NCBI GenBank assembly: GCA_030606635.1
Contig: JAUWGA010000021.1
Coordinates: 1 to 14,131 of the forward strand
From: Methanosarcinales archaeon
GTDB taxonomy: Archaea > Halobacteriota > Methanosarcinia > Methanosarcinales > Methanogasteraceae
Length of the DNA: 14,131 bases
Direction: 5' to 3'
A program made the position numbers and the translations under genes. The notes under the pieces were generated by a model, which saw only the letters and a program-made list of their open reading frames with translations, searched no databases and had not been told where the DNA came from. Shown piece by piece: positions 8,198 through 14,131 of this stretch (position 1 is its first letter; the number at the start of each line of letters is the position of its first letter).

Positions 8198-8761
8198 TCA
8201 AACTACCGCCAACAGTCGCTTCTCTGCCCTTCTCTGCACCTCATCGAAGAGATTTCTCCCGTGCGAATCGATTCCAACGATGAGCGGTCCGAAATCACGC
8301 ATTTCCAGCACCCAGACCGCCTCTGCCATGCCAAGATCGATCCAATTCACACCACGCACCGAGTCGATGTGATCTGCCGCCACTGCCGCGCACCCGCCAG
8401 TGTATGCAAGATACGCGCACCGATCCCGCATCGCATCAGCGATCGACATCCCACCCTTGCCGATTATGGCATGGACGCCAAATCGGTCCAGAATATCTGC
8501 GGTCTGTGAATTCAACCGACTGCTCGTGGTGGGACCTGCCGCGATCACCTCCCACGACCCATCTACCTCTCTGACAATCGGTCCACAGTGGTAGATCACG
8601 GCGTTCTCGAGATCGAATGGAATATCTGATGCCCCCAGTATGCGGTTGCACGCCCGATCCCTGACCGTCATGACTGTTCCACTAAGGTACACAAGATCGC
8701 CTGCGTGCAATCTGGCAACCGCAGGTAGGGTAAGCGGGGTACTCAAGTGGTGGATGGTCAT
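8198..8761 (-). CDS. fumB: Fumarate hydratase class I, beta (C-terminal) subunit
   Basis: This is the smaller half of a two-subunit, iron-sulfur class I fumarase, which interconverts fumarate and malate. The start at 8761 gives 187 residues (MTIHHLSTPL), typical for the beta subunit; the frame extends upstream to 8920 but that part is unlike the family. Conserved blocks: LHAGDLVYLSGTVMTVRD, NAVIYHCGPIV, AAGPTTSSRLNS (the GPTTS motif), HAIIGKGGMS and YTGGCAAVAA. The partner alpha subunit carrying the Fe-S cysteines is not next to it in this window, so it must be encoded elsewhere. A TATA-like TTTTAA (complement of 8785-8790) lies about 26 bp before the ATG, and GGAG about 5 nt before it. The gene symbol follows archaeal split-subunit usage (beta), not the E. 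coli FumB isozyme. Confidence 0.9.
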   Translation of the reverse strand: MTIHHLSTPLTLPAVARLHAGDLVYLSGTVMTVRDRACNRILGASDIPFDLENAVIYHCGPIVREVDGSWEVIAAGPTTSSRLNSQTADILDRFGVHAIIGKGGMSIADAMRDRCAYLAYTGGCAAVAADHIDSVRGVNWIDLGMAEAVWVLEMRDFGPLIVGIDSHGRNLFDEVQRRAEKRLLAVV

Positions 8762-8784
8762 GGTGCTCCATCTAACACAGCGGG

Positions 8785-8790
8785 TTAAAA
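8785..8790 (-). promoter_or_regulatory. TATA-like box of the fumarase beta gene
   Basis: AATCTTTTAACCC on the minus strand, centred about 26 bp before the chosen start at 8761, consistent with a short or absent leader. Confidence 0.5.
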
Positions 8791-8902
8791 GATTGTTTGC
8801 GGCAGACTGATCGGACTTTTTGTGGGACATTCCCATATACAGGGCAGAAGATGGGTTATTGGGTCGCAATGTTCGGGCTGGCAACTTGGTGCCAGAGCAA
8901 TC

Positions 8903-8911
8903 CTTAAATAT
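8903..8911 (+). promoter_or_regulatory. trpE: TATA box of the trpEG operon
   Basis: CTTAAATAT ends 12 bp before an in-frame ATG at 8923, so transcription would start near 8930-8937, after that ATG. This is the main reason for choosing the internal ATG at 8959 as the trpE start. An inverted repeat CTGGCA/TGCCAG (8878-8895) lies just upstream of the box. Confidence 0.65.
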
Positions 8912-8913
8912 GG

Positions 8914-8939
8914 GGTACAACTATGAACATTATTGTACA
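8914..8939 (+). promoter_or_regulatory. Possible TRP-box operator (paired GTACA sites)
   Basis: GGTACAA (8914-8920) and TTGTACA (8933-8939) form an inverted pair, one abutting the TATA box and the other spanning the expected start site. TGTACA is, as I recall, the core of the TRP boxes bound by the TrpY repressor in Methanothermobacter. The position fits repression of trpEG by tryptophan. No trpY-like gene is in this window, so this is inference. Confidence 0.45.
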
Positions 8940-8958
8940 AAGTTATACGGTGAATGCG

Positions 8959-10491
8959 ATGATAACCCCGAACCCACAGGAACTGACAACGCTTCTCGAG
9001 TCGATAGAACCGCCCGCGATCATCCAGTTGATCGCAAAAACGACCGCGCAATGCACGCCTATCGACCTGTACACCGTGCTAAAATCAGAGAGCCCGAAAT
9101 ACTCCTATCTGCTCGAGTCTGTGGAAAAGGAGAAGCATCATGCACGGTTCTCGTTCGTGGGCTCCGATCCGGACGCGGTCATCACGATAAGCGGGAGGGA
9201 CGTCTCGCTCTCGTACGAGAGATCGACGCCGCTTATCAGACAGATCGAGGCAGATTTATCAGACATACACGAAAGTGGCGTGATACGTCCGGAATACGAC
9301 GTTCTGGATGCGTTAAAGCCGATCATACCGAGCGTGCCCTACATCTGCACGAAAAACTTCGATCGACAGGTGTTTTCTGGCGGCGCGATAGGATATCATG
9401 GTTACGATATCGTATACGACTGCTGGATGGATATCAGACGACGCGATCATGCAGCAACGCCGGATGCGCAGTTCATGCTCATTACACATACCGTGGTCTT
9501 CGATCACCTGACCGGAGAGGTGTATATCATCTTAACTCAATTTTTACAGGATTTTAGTGGAGATGCGATTGCGAAAATGTACCGGAACGCCGAATCTGAT
9601 GCAGCGGCTATGATCTCTGCTATCAGAAGGGCGGAAGAACTTAATTCGGGAGCGCAGACATCTGGAGGCGGGCACGGTCAGATGACCGCGAATACGGAGC
9701 AGGACGAGTTCGAGGCGATGGTCGGAATAGCGAAGCAGCACATCGTCGATGGCGACATCTTCCAGGTCGTGCTGTCCAGACGATACGAGGCGACGAACAC
9801 GTACAGCCCGGTGGAACTGTACACGAGGTTACGGGAGGTCAATCCAAGCCCGTACATGTATCTATTCGAATTCGGGGAGACTAAAATCGTTGGTGCAAGC
9901 CCTGAAACGCTCTTCACAGTCCATAACCGGAAATTGATCACCAACCCGATCGCTGGCACCTGCCCGCGGGGTGAGACCGATGCGGAAGACGCCGAACTCG
10001 GCAGAAAACTGCTGAGCGATGAAAAGGAGCGGGCAGAGCATGTGATGCTTGTAGATCTCGGCAGAAACGATGTGCGGATGGTATCGAAGCCGGGATCGGT
10101 CAAAGTCGAGGATTTCATGACTGTCAGGAAGTACTCGCATCTCCAGCACATCGAGAGCACGGTTACAGGAATACTGCGAGACGACTCTGATGCGTTCGAT
10201 GCGACACGCGCAATCTTTCCCGCGGGCACACTATCCGGTGCGCCGAAGATCCGTGCGATGGAAATTATCGACGCACTCGAGAAAGATGCCCGCGGGATTT
10301 ACGGGGGCGGAGTTGGCTATTACACATGGAACAAGGATGCCGACTTCGCAATCGTGATCAGGACGATTGTTCTTGATGGAGACCGGATGTTTATTCAGGC
10401 AGGGGCTGGAATCGTTGCTGACTCGGATCCCACATACGAATATCTGGAGACCGAGCGCAAGATGGCTGCGATGATGAAGGTGATCGAATGA
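8959..10491 (+). CDS. trpE: Anthranilate synthase component I
   Basis: TrpE converts chorismate to anthranilate using ammonia delivered by TrpG, the committing step of tryptophan synthesis. From the ATG at 8959 (GGTGA at 8949, after the inferred transcript start) the protein has 510 residues; the frame also has an ATG at 8923 that would add 12. YSYLLESVEKEKHHARFSFVG (Ser54 in LLES) is the tryptophan feedback-site region. The chorismate-binding domain shows NPIAGTCPRGE, LVDLGRNDVRMVSKPGSVKVE, RKYSHLQHIESTV, FPAGTLSGAPKIRAMEII, YGGGVGYY and AGAGIVADSDPTYEYLETE. The feedback motif favours trpE over pabB. The stop overlaps the trpG start (ATGA), so the two subunits are translationally coupled. 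No other trp genes follow. Confidence 0.95.
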   Translation: MITPNPQELTTLLESIEPPAIIQLIAKTTAQCTPIDLYTVLKSESPKYSYLLESVEKEKHHARFSFVGSDPDAVITISGRDVSLSYERSTPLIRQIEADLSDIHESGVIRPEYDVLDALKPIIPSVPYICTKNFDRQVFSGGAIGYHGYDIVYDCWMDIRRRDHAATPDAQFMLITHTVVFDHLTGEVYIILTQFLQDFSGDAIAKMYRNAESDAAAMISAIRRAEELNSGAQTSGGGHGQMTANTEQDEFEAMVGIAKQHIVDGDIFQVVLSRRYEATNTYSPVELYTRLREVNPSPYMYLFEFGETKIVGASPETLFTVHNRKLITNPIAGTCPRGETDAEDAELGRKLLSDEKERAEHVMLVDLGRNDVRMVSKPGSVKVEDFMTVRKYSHLQHIESTVTGILRDDSDAFDATRAIFPAGTLSGAPKIRAMEIIDALEKDARGIYGGGVGYYTWNKDADFAIVIRTIVLDGDRMFIQAGAGIVADSDPTYEYLETERKMAAMMKVIE

Positions 10492-11066
10492 AGATACTGT
10501 TCGTGAATAACAAGGACTCGTTCGTCTGGAATCTTGTCGAGTATGTCTCGATCTTCGAACCGGATACCGTGGTCGTCCCGAACACGATAACGCTTGACGA
10601 AGTTCGAGAAATCGAGCCGGACGGGATCGTGATCTCGCCTGGTCCCGGGAATCCGAACGATCCCCGTGATATCGGATCGTGCATCGAGATCATCCGCGAG
10701 TGCGAGGTTCCACTGCTCGGCGTCTGCCTCGGCTGTCAGGCGATCAATGTCGCGTTTGGGGGCACGGTCGGGCACGCATCTGTTGGTCCGGTTCACGGGA
10801 AGGCGTCTGAGATTTATCATGACGGGGTCGGGATATACGCTGGCATTCCGAATCCGTTTACTGGCGGCAGGTATCATTCGCTTGCCGTGGACCTGGTGTC
10901 GCCTGATCTCGAGGTTGTGGCACACAGTCCTGACGGCGTTGTCATGGGGATCAGGCACAAGCGGCGGCAGATCGAGGGCGTGCAGTTCCATCCTGAGTCT
11001 GTGCTGACGCCGGATGGGCTAACGATGATCGAGAGGTGGGTGGAGGTGATGGCTGGTGAGGCGTAA
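10488..11066 (+). CDS. trpG: Anthranilate synthase component II (glutamine amidotransferase)
   Basis: The class I glutamine amidotransferase that releases ammonia from glutamine for TrpE. The 192 residues are the normal length. NNKDSFVWNLVEY opens the protein, VISPGPGNP forms the oxyanion region, and the triad is Cys80 in GVCLGCQ, His168 and Glu170 in QFHPES. It overlaps trpE by 4 bp. The stop lies 6 bp from the stop of the head-on ATPase gene. Its last part (from Phe167, base 10986) is duplicated at 12517-12594 beyond that ATPase gene, so the 3' end looks like one edge of an insertion or recombination event. It could in principle also serve aminobenzoate synthesis. Confidence 0.94.
   Translation: MKILFVNNKDSFVWNLVEYVSIFEPDTVVVPNTITLDEVREIEPDGIVISPGPGNPNDPRDIGSCIEIIRECEVPLLGVCLGCQAINVAFGGTVGHASVGPVHGKASEIYHDGVGIYAGIPNPFTGGRYHSLAVDLVSPDLEVVAHSPDGVVMGIRHKRRQIEGVQFHPESVLTPDGLTMIERWVEVMAGEA
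10986..11040 (+). repeat. Direct repeat, copy 1: trpG 3' end
   Basis: 55 bp inside trpG (residues 167-185) that recur at 12517-12571 with 51 identical positions. This is the intact copy, still in the trpG frame. Confidence 0.9.
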
Positions 11067-11072
11067 CATCAC

Positions 11073-12488
11073 TCAGTGCTTGAGAATATCCCCCAGATCG
11101 AACGCATACGCGCCACCACTCCGCAACGTCTCCTTGTCCTCGATCCGTTTTGCGATTATCCCGTAATACTCGCGCCTCGCATCGTTGTGCCACCGAACCA
11201 GGTCGGATTTGCGATGTAGAGCATCCAGTATCCTTGTTACATCATGCCGTGAGAGGTTACTCCATTTCACCACGCCTGCGAACAACTGCCTGGAGCCATC
11301 AGTATCAGCCCCGGTGGCAACGATATCGATCTCATCGCCACGATACCACCATGCTCCGCAATCGTCCGGTAAAAATCCAATGTCGAGCCTTCTCCGTATG
11401 ATAAGATCACGTACCAGATCTTCGAAGACGAATCCAAGATATTGGTTGTATTCCTTCTCTATTTTTGGTGTGATATCGATTTCAGCCTCAATATTGTTCT
11501 TATTCGGGAGCACAAACCTGAAATAGAACTTGAAATAATTATCTTTTATCTTGTACAACGATCGCTTGGACTTGCCCGCGACAGTGGCAGGAAGTTCAGA
11601 ATCAACAATCCCGACACGCCTTAAATTGTGGAGGTATCGTGACAGCGCGCCTTTGTCGATACCAGTGGCATTTGCGATCTCGGAAAGTTTTCTGCTTCCT
11701 TCTGCGATAGTTTTGAGGATGAACATGTAATTTCGCGGCTCTCTAAACTTTTCCCGGAGTAGAATATCAGCCTCCTCGTATAGGAAGCTGCCTTTCGACA
11801 GGAAATTCGTGCGGAGATTCTCCCGGAAATCAAGATCGGGTGAGAACTTCAGAATGTACTCCGGGATGCTGTCCATGCATCCGTAGACTCGAATAAGCTC
11901 GTCGGTTGTGTATTTCGGGAAAAAATCTGCCAGATGTTCAAAATTTAATTTATCGAGTCTCCACTGCCCGCTTCTTCTGCCGTATAACGGGGATTTGTAT
12001 CCAAGAACCTCTGTTTCCATCATCCCGATGCTGGAACCGCTCAGTATGAGCATTACATTTCGTTTGCTCAGGTTCAAATCCCATATTCTCTGGAAAAACG
12101 ACGGTATTCCCCGGTTTAGCTTTATGAGATATGGAAATTCATCAATTGCGAATATGATCCGCTCTTCGCCGCGATACCACCTGAAAAACTCATCGAACAA
12201 CTCTTCGAACCCGCCGATTCTCATTTTTATGAATGAGTCTTCTCCGAGGAGCTCCCCCATCTGCCGCTGCAACATCAGGATATTCTCGGATTCGCTGTAT
12301 TCCGCGGGCAGGAAGTAAATCCCTGCCTTTCCGTGGAGAAATTCTGTGATCAGACGGGTTTTACCGATCCTGCGCCGCCCGTAGATTATTATGAATTCCG
12401 GGTTCCCGCTTTCATACCTGCTGTTGAGGTAGCCCAATTCACGATCACGGTTTATGAACCGTCCTGTAAATTGTTGATTCACAATCAT
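11073..12488 (-). CDS. Archaeal AAA+-type ATPase with wHTH and DUF234 C-terminal domain
   Basis: A 471-residue protein of the archaeal ATPase family (COG1672-like), which expands and moves readily between archaeal genomes; its cellular job is unsettled. Domain order: P-loop ATPase with Walker A YGRRRIGKT (about 36-44), Walker B IIFAIDEFPYL (about 111-121) and sensor-like LILSGSS; a winged-helix region LSEIANATGIDKGALSRYLHNLRRVGIV (about 270-297); then a DUF234-type domain with YLGFVFEDLVRDLI, GAWWYRGDEIDIVATG and FAGVVKW. DUF234 resembles PD-(D/E)xK nucleases, usually ending ExK; here the Glu position is Val (VVKW), so nuclease activity is doubtful. It lies opposite to its neighbours, between two copies of the trpG tail, with no recognisable promoter outside the relic tail. 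It looks acquired. Confidence 0.85.
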   Translation of the reverse strand: MIVNQQFTGRFINRDRELGYLNSRYESGNPEFIIIYGRRRIGKTRLITEFLHGKAGIYFLPAEYSESENILMLQRQMGELLGEDSFIKMRIGGFEELFDEFFRWYRGEERIIFAIDEFPYLIKLNRGIPSFFQRIWDLNLSKRNVMLILSGSSIGMMETEVLGYKSPLYGRRSGQWRLDKLNFEHLADFFPKYTTDELIRVYGCMDSIPEYILKFSPDLDFRENLRTNFLSKGSFLYEEADILLREKFREPRNYMFILKTIAEGSRKLSEIANATGIDKGALSRYLHNLRRVGIVDSELPATVAGKSKRSLYKIKDNYFKFYFRFVLPNKNNIEAEIDITPKIEKEYNQYLGFVFEDLVRDLIIRRRLDIGFLPDDCGAWWYRGDEIDIVATGADTDGSRQLFAGVVKWSNLSRHDVTRILDALHRKSDLVRWHNDARREYYGIIAKRIEDKETLRSGGAYAFDLGDILKH

Positions 12489-12516
12489 TATGATTTACTG
12501 TCAACTACTTGAGCTT

Positions 12517-12594
12517 TTCCATCCCGAGTCTGTACTGACGCCGGAGGGGCTAACGATGATCGAGCGGTGGGCGAAGATGGTCCGGGGTTCATGA
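12517..12594 (+). pseudogene. Displaced copy of the trpG 3' end
   Basis: Reads FHPESVLTPEGLTMIERWAKMVRGS then TGA, matching FHPESVLTPDGLTMIERWVEVMAGEA of trpG. The first 55 bp (12517-12571) match 10986-11040 at 51 positions. Of the four differences, three are synonymous and one changes Asp to Glu; the terminal residues diverge more. Upstream of Phe the similarity stops abruptly. The frame extends back to an ATG at 12490, just 2 bp from the start of the divergent ATPase gene, giving a 34-codon ORF that is probably not a real gene. No Cys80 region is present, so this is a relic and not an amidotransferase. Confidence 0.88.
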
Positions 12595-12624
12595 TCCGAA
12601 CGCAGCATAAGGTGACAGCCCCTG

Positions 12625-12642
12625 CCTGACAAGACCTGACAA
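12625..12642 (+). repeat. Tandem CCTGACAA repeat before the AMMECR1 promoter
   Basis: CCTGACAA occurs at 12625-12632 and 12635-12642, spaced exactly 10 bp (one helical turn), with the TATA-like box beginning right after. This arrangement suits a dimeric or cooperative DNA-binding regulator, though it is short enough to be chance. Confidence 0.4.
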
Positions 12643-12650
12643 AGTATATG
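12643..12650 (+). promoter_or_regulatory. TATA-like box of the AMMECR1 gene
   Basis: AGTATATG, about 30 bp before the ATG at 12676, implying a very short leader. Confidence 0.5.
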
Positions 12651-12675
12651 TAGAGTTCATGGCAATGGTATATCG

Positions 12676-13257
12676 ATGCTCGACAGAGATGAGGGGACCA
12701 TTGCGGTCAGACTGGCGCGGTCAGCGATAAAAGCCAACCTATCAAGAGAAGTTGTGGAAACCGGCGATCTGCCAGAGGTTTTTGGTGAGAAGCGAGGCGT
12801 ATTCGTTACCCTGCACAAGAACGGTGACCTTCGCGGCTGCATCGGATATCCGGAGCCGATCATGCAACTTTTGGATGCGATCCTGGACTCTGCGGTGAGT
12901 GCTGCGGTGCGCGACCCGAGGTTTCCGCCTGTCAGATACGAGGAGATGGAAGAGATTGTAGTTGAGGTGACTATACTCACGCCTCCTGCAAAAATCGATG
13001 CGATGCCTTCGGATATGCCGAAACATGTTGAAGTTGGAAAGCACGGGCTAATCGTCAGAAAGGACGTCTACCAGGGGTTGTTACTTCCGCAGGTGGCGAC
13101 AGAATGGGGATTTGATGCAGAGGAGTTTCTCAGCCAGACCTGCATAAAGGCGGGACTGCTCCCTGATGCATGGCTCACCGGCGCAGTGGTGTATTCCTTC
13201 GAGGGGCAGATCTTTACTGAACTCGAGCCGGACGGTGACGTCGTTGGAAAGGATTAG
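12676..13257 (+). CDS. AMMECR1 domain protein
   Basis: A 193-residue protein of the AMMECR1 family, found across archaea and eukaryotes and often encoded with Memo-like and radical-SAM genes in prokaryotes; its biochemical activity is not established. The invariant block LRGCIGYPEP is present with Cys55, followed by RDPRFPPVRYEEM, VEVTILTPP, and VGKHGLIVRKDVYQGLLLPQVATEWGF with CIKAGL near the C-terminus. Length is normal. Upstream ATGs at 12659 and 12665 are out of frame, so 12676 is the start. Its 3' end overlaps the next gene by 14 bp, implying co-translation. Neither a Memo nor a radical-SAM gene is visible here. Confidence 0.92.
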   Translation: MLDRDEGTIAVRLARSAIKANLSREVVETGDLPEVFGEKRGVFVTLHKNGDLRGCIGYPEPIMQLLDAILDSAVSAAVRDPRFPPVRYEEMEEIVVEVTILTPPAKIDAMPSDMPKHVEVGKHGLIVRKDVYQGLLLPQVATEWGFDAEEFLSQTCIKAGLLPDAWLTGAVVYSFEGQIFTELEPDGDVVGKD

Positions 13258-13648
13258 GATCGTTATAGGGGACGCAGGAGATGCCCAACTTGAGGCGGAA
13301 CTCTTCGATGATCTCTGCCCTGTGACCGTATCCGCAATCCTTGGAGCGCTGCCGATAACAGGCATTGTGAGCAGGTGGGGTGATGAGATATACTTCTCGA
13401 CATCGGTGATCGCACCGGAAGAGAACCAGAAGGAACTCGTCGAGATCGGCGATCTCGGGTACTGGCTGCCGCAGAAAGCATTCTGCATCTTCTTTGGACC
13501 GACCCTGGCAAGCACTGGTGACGAGATCCGTCCTGCAAGCGCGGTCAACGTCTTTGGGAGGATTATCGGCGATGCTACCGTTCTTAATCGGGTTTCCGAA
13601 GGCGATAGGATTGTAATCGATCGTGCGGATGGGCGAATAAGTGAATAG
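13244..13648 (+). CDS. Cyclophilin-like fold protein (PF04126/DUF369 type)
   Basis: A 134-residue protein of the small archaeal/Thermotoga cyclophilin-like family (TM1367 type), whose function is unknown; prolyl isomerase activity has not been shown to follow from the fold. Family features are RIRIVIGDAGDAQLEAELFDDLCPVTVSAILGALP, then GDEIYFSTS, VEIGDLGYWLPQKAFCIFFGPTLAS, GDEIRPASAVNVFGRIIGD. The only upstream ATG, at 13166, would add 26 residues read out of frame through the AMMECR1 gene. A TTG at 13244 with GGTGA five bases before it (13234-13238) fits the family's N-terminus better; GTG at 13235 is a second option. It overlaps the AMMECR1 gene end, so the two are likely one operon. Confidence 0.82.
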   Translation: MERIRIVIGDAGDAQLEAELFDDLCPVTVSAILGALPITGIVSRWGDEIYFSTSVIAPEENQKELVEIGDLGYWLPQKAFCIFFGPTLASTGDEIRPASAVNVFGRIIGDATVLNRVSEGDRIVIDRADGRISE

Positions 13649-13661
13649 TGAATAACAGAGC

Positions 13662-13670
13662 ATTTATATA
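13662..13670 (+). promoter_or_regulatory. TATA box of the small membrane protein gene
   Basis: ATTTATATA in GCATTTATATAGCGC, centred about 27 bp before the ATG at 13693. A strong archaeal TATA box implying a leaderless or near-leaderless message. It follows the stop of the preceding gene by 13 bp. Confidence 0.72.
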
Positions 13671-13692
13671 GCGCATCCACATACAACCCCTC

Positions 13693-13896
13693 ATGAACAA
13701 ACTCCTGTTTTCAGGGCTTGCTCTGCTTGGAGTCGGGGCAATGATCCTTGTATCCTACGGGATCTACCATCTCGCGGGATCGGATCTCCCGCCCATCATC
13801 AAGATCGCGCTCGCGCTCATCGTTATCGGACTTGGGCTTGCGCTCATATATGTGATACGGGATAGACTGAGAGCGATCAAGGAGGAAGGGATATGA
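13693..13896 (+). CDS. Small two-TM membrane protein
   Basis: A 67-residue protein with two hydrophobic helices (about 4-27 and 33-54) joined by a short AGSDLPP loop, and a basic C-terminus (RDRLRAIKEE) that would place the tail in the cytoplasm. I do not recognise the family. It has its own strong promoter, and its stop overlaps the next start (ATGA), so it is translationally coupled to the UPF0145 gene. A ribosome site AAGGAGG for that gene lies inside its last codons. This coupling suggests a shared role, perhaps anchoring or partnering the downstream protein at the membrane, but that is inference. Confidence 0.78.
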   Translation: MNKLLFSGLALLGVGAMILVSYGIYHLAGSDLPPIIKIALALIVIGLGLALIYVIRDRLRAIKEEGI

Positions 13897-14131
13897 TAGT
13901 TGTAACAACCGAGACAATCGAGGGAAAGAAGATCGCAGAGACACTCGGTCTTGTGAAAGGGAGCGTTATACGTGCAAAGCACATCGGCAAGGACATCGCG
14001 GCAGTACTCAGGCACGTGGTCGGCGGCGAGATCAAGGAATACACCGAGATGATGGATGACTCGAGGGATATCGCATTCAAGCGCATGATTAAGGATGCAG
14101 ATGGACTGGATGCGGATGCGATCGTGGGCGT
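13893..14131 (+). CDS. UPF0145 / YbjQ family protein, 5' part (cut by window edge)
   Basis: The frame runs open from ATG 13893 to the window end, 79 codons. It begins MIVVTTETIEGKKIAETLGLVKGSVIRAKHIGKDI and continues VVGGEIKEYTEMMDDSRDIAFKRM, the characteristic pattern of the UPF0145/YbjQ family (about 100-110 residues), so about 25 residues are missing. The family forms oligomers and has been called putative heavy-metal-binding, without firm proof. A strong ribosome site AAGGAGG lies 7 bases before the ATG, and the start overlaps the upstream stop (ATGA). Confidence 0.9.
   Translation, partial: MIVVTTETIEGKKIAETLGLVKGSVIRAKHIGKDIAAVLRHVVGGEIKEYTEMMDDSRDIAFKRMIKDADGLDADAIVG

Noticed and set aside
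8820..9557. 245-codon plus-strand ORF
   Set aside because: It overlaps trpE in another frame, crosses the trp promoter, and has a biased composition without motifs.
10395..10991. 198-codon minus-strand ORF
   Set aside because: Antisense of trpG and the trpE end; arginine- and aspartate-rich shadow.
12490..12594. 34-codon ORF holding the trpG-like tail as a possible small gene
   Set aside because: Its N-terminal part is unrelated to trpG, there is no promoter or ribosome site, and the rest is a truncated relic.

Overview
This window comes from a euryarchaeal genome. The 16S rRNA gene carries archaeal signature segments and an exact copy of the site of the Methanosarcinales/Methanomicrobia-type probe that I recall as MSMX860. 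Promoters are archaeal TATA boxes sitting about 25-30 bp upstream of start codons or transcript starts. F420 biosynthesis (cofD), a JAMM protein, a KaiC/GvpD-type ATPase, an AMMECR1 protein and a DUF234-type ATPase are all typical archaeal content. The recalled ANME-1 probe site is not matched, so I place the organism only as a methanogen-related or methanotroph-related euryarchaeon.

Layout from left to right. cofD is followed by tRNA-Arg(UCU), which is followed after 5 nt by a JAMM/MPN+ protein gene. A two-domain KaiC/GvpD-like ATPase gene has its own promoter, and a frameshifted relic of a second copy of its 3' end lies 110 bp further on. That relic runs directly into a Na+/solute symporter gene (TAATG overlap). 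The symporter and purM converge with overlapping stop codons. Upstream of purM on the same minus strand lies a complete 16S rRNA gene with no 23S or tRNA-Ala beside it. It is flanked by leader and trailer sequences that fold into a bulge-helix-bulge processing stem, and it has a strong promoter. A stand-alone fumarase beta-subunit gene lies upstream of the 16S promoter.

On the plus strand, trpE and trpG form an overlapping pair behind a promoter carrying TGTACA-type boxes. A DUF234-type ATPase gene lies head-on against trpG. Just beyond that ATPase gene is a second, displaced copy of the trpG 3' end (51 of 55 bases identical). The last part holds an AMMECR1 gene overlapped by a cyclophilin-like gene, then a two-TM small protein coupled to a UPF0145 (YbjQ) gene that is cut by the window edge.

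The most interesting signal is that two unrelated genes, the KaiC-like gene and trpG, each have a displaced 3'-tail copy downstream in direct orientation. The differences in both tails are mostly synonymous. This suggests that the tails came from divergent but functional alleles (gene-end integration, allelic replacement, or tandem duplication followed by deletion) and did not decay from a recent local copy. The second clear result is a self-contained, unlinked pre-16S transcription unit with a bulge-helix-bulge motif whose two arms lie about 1.57 kb apart.
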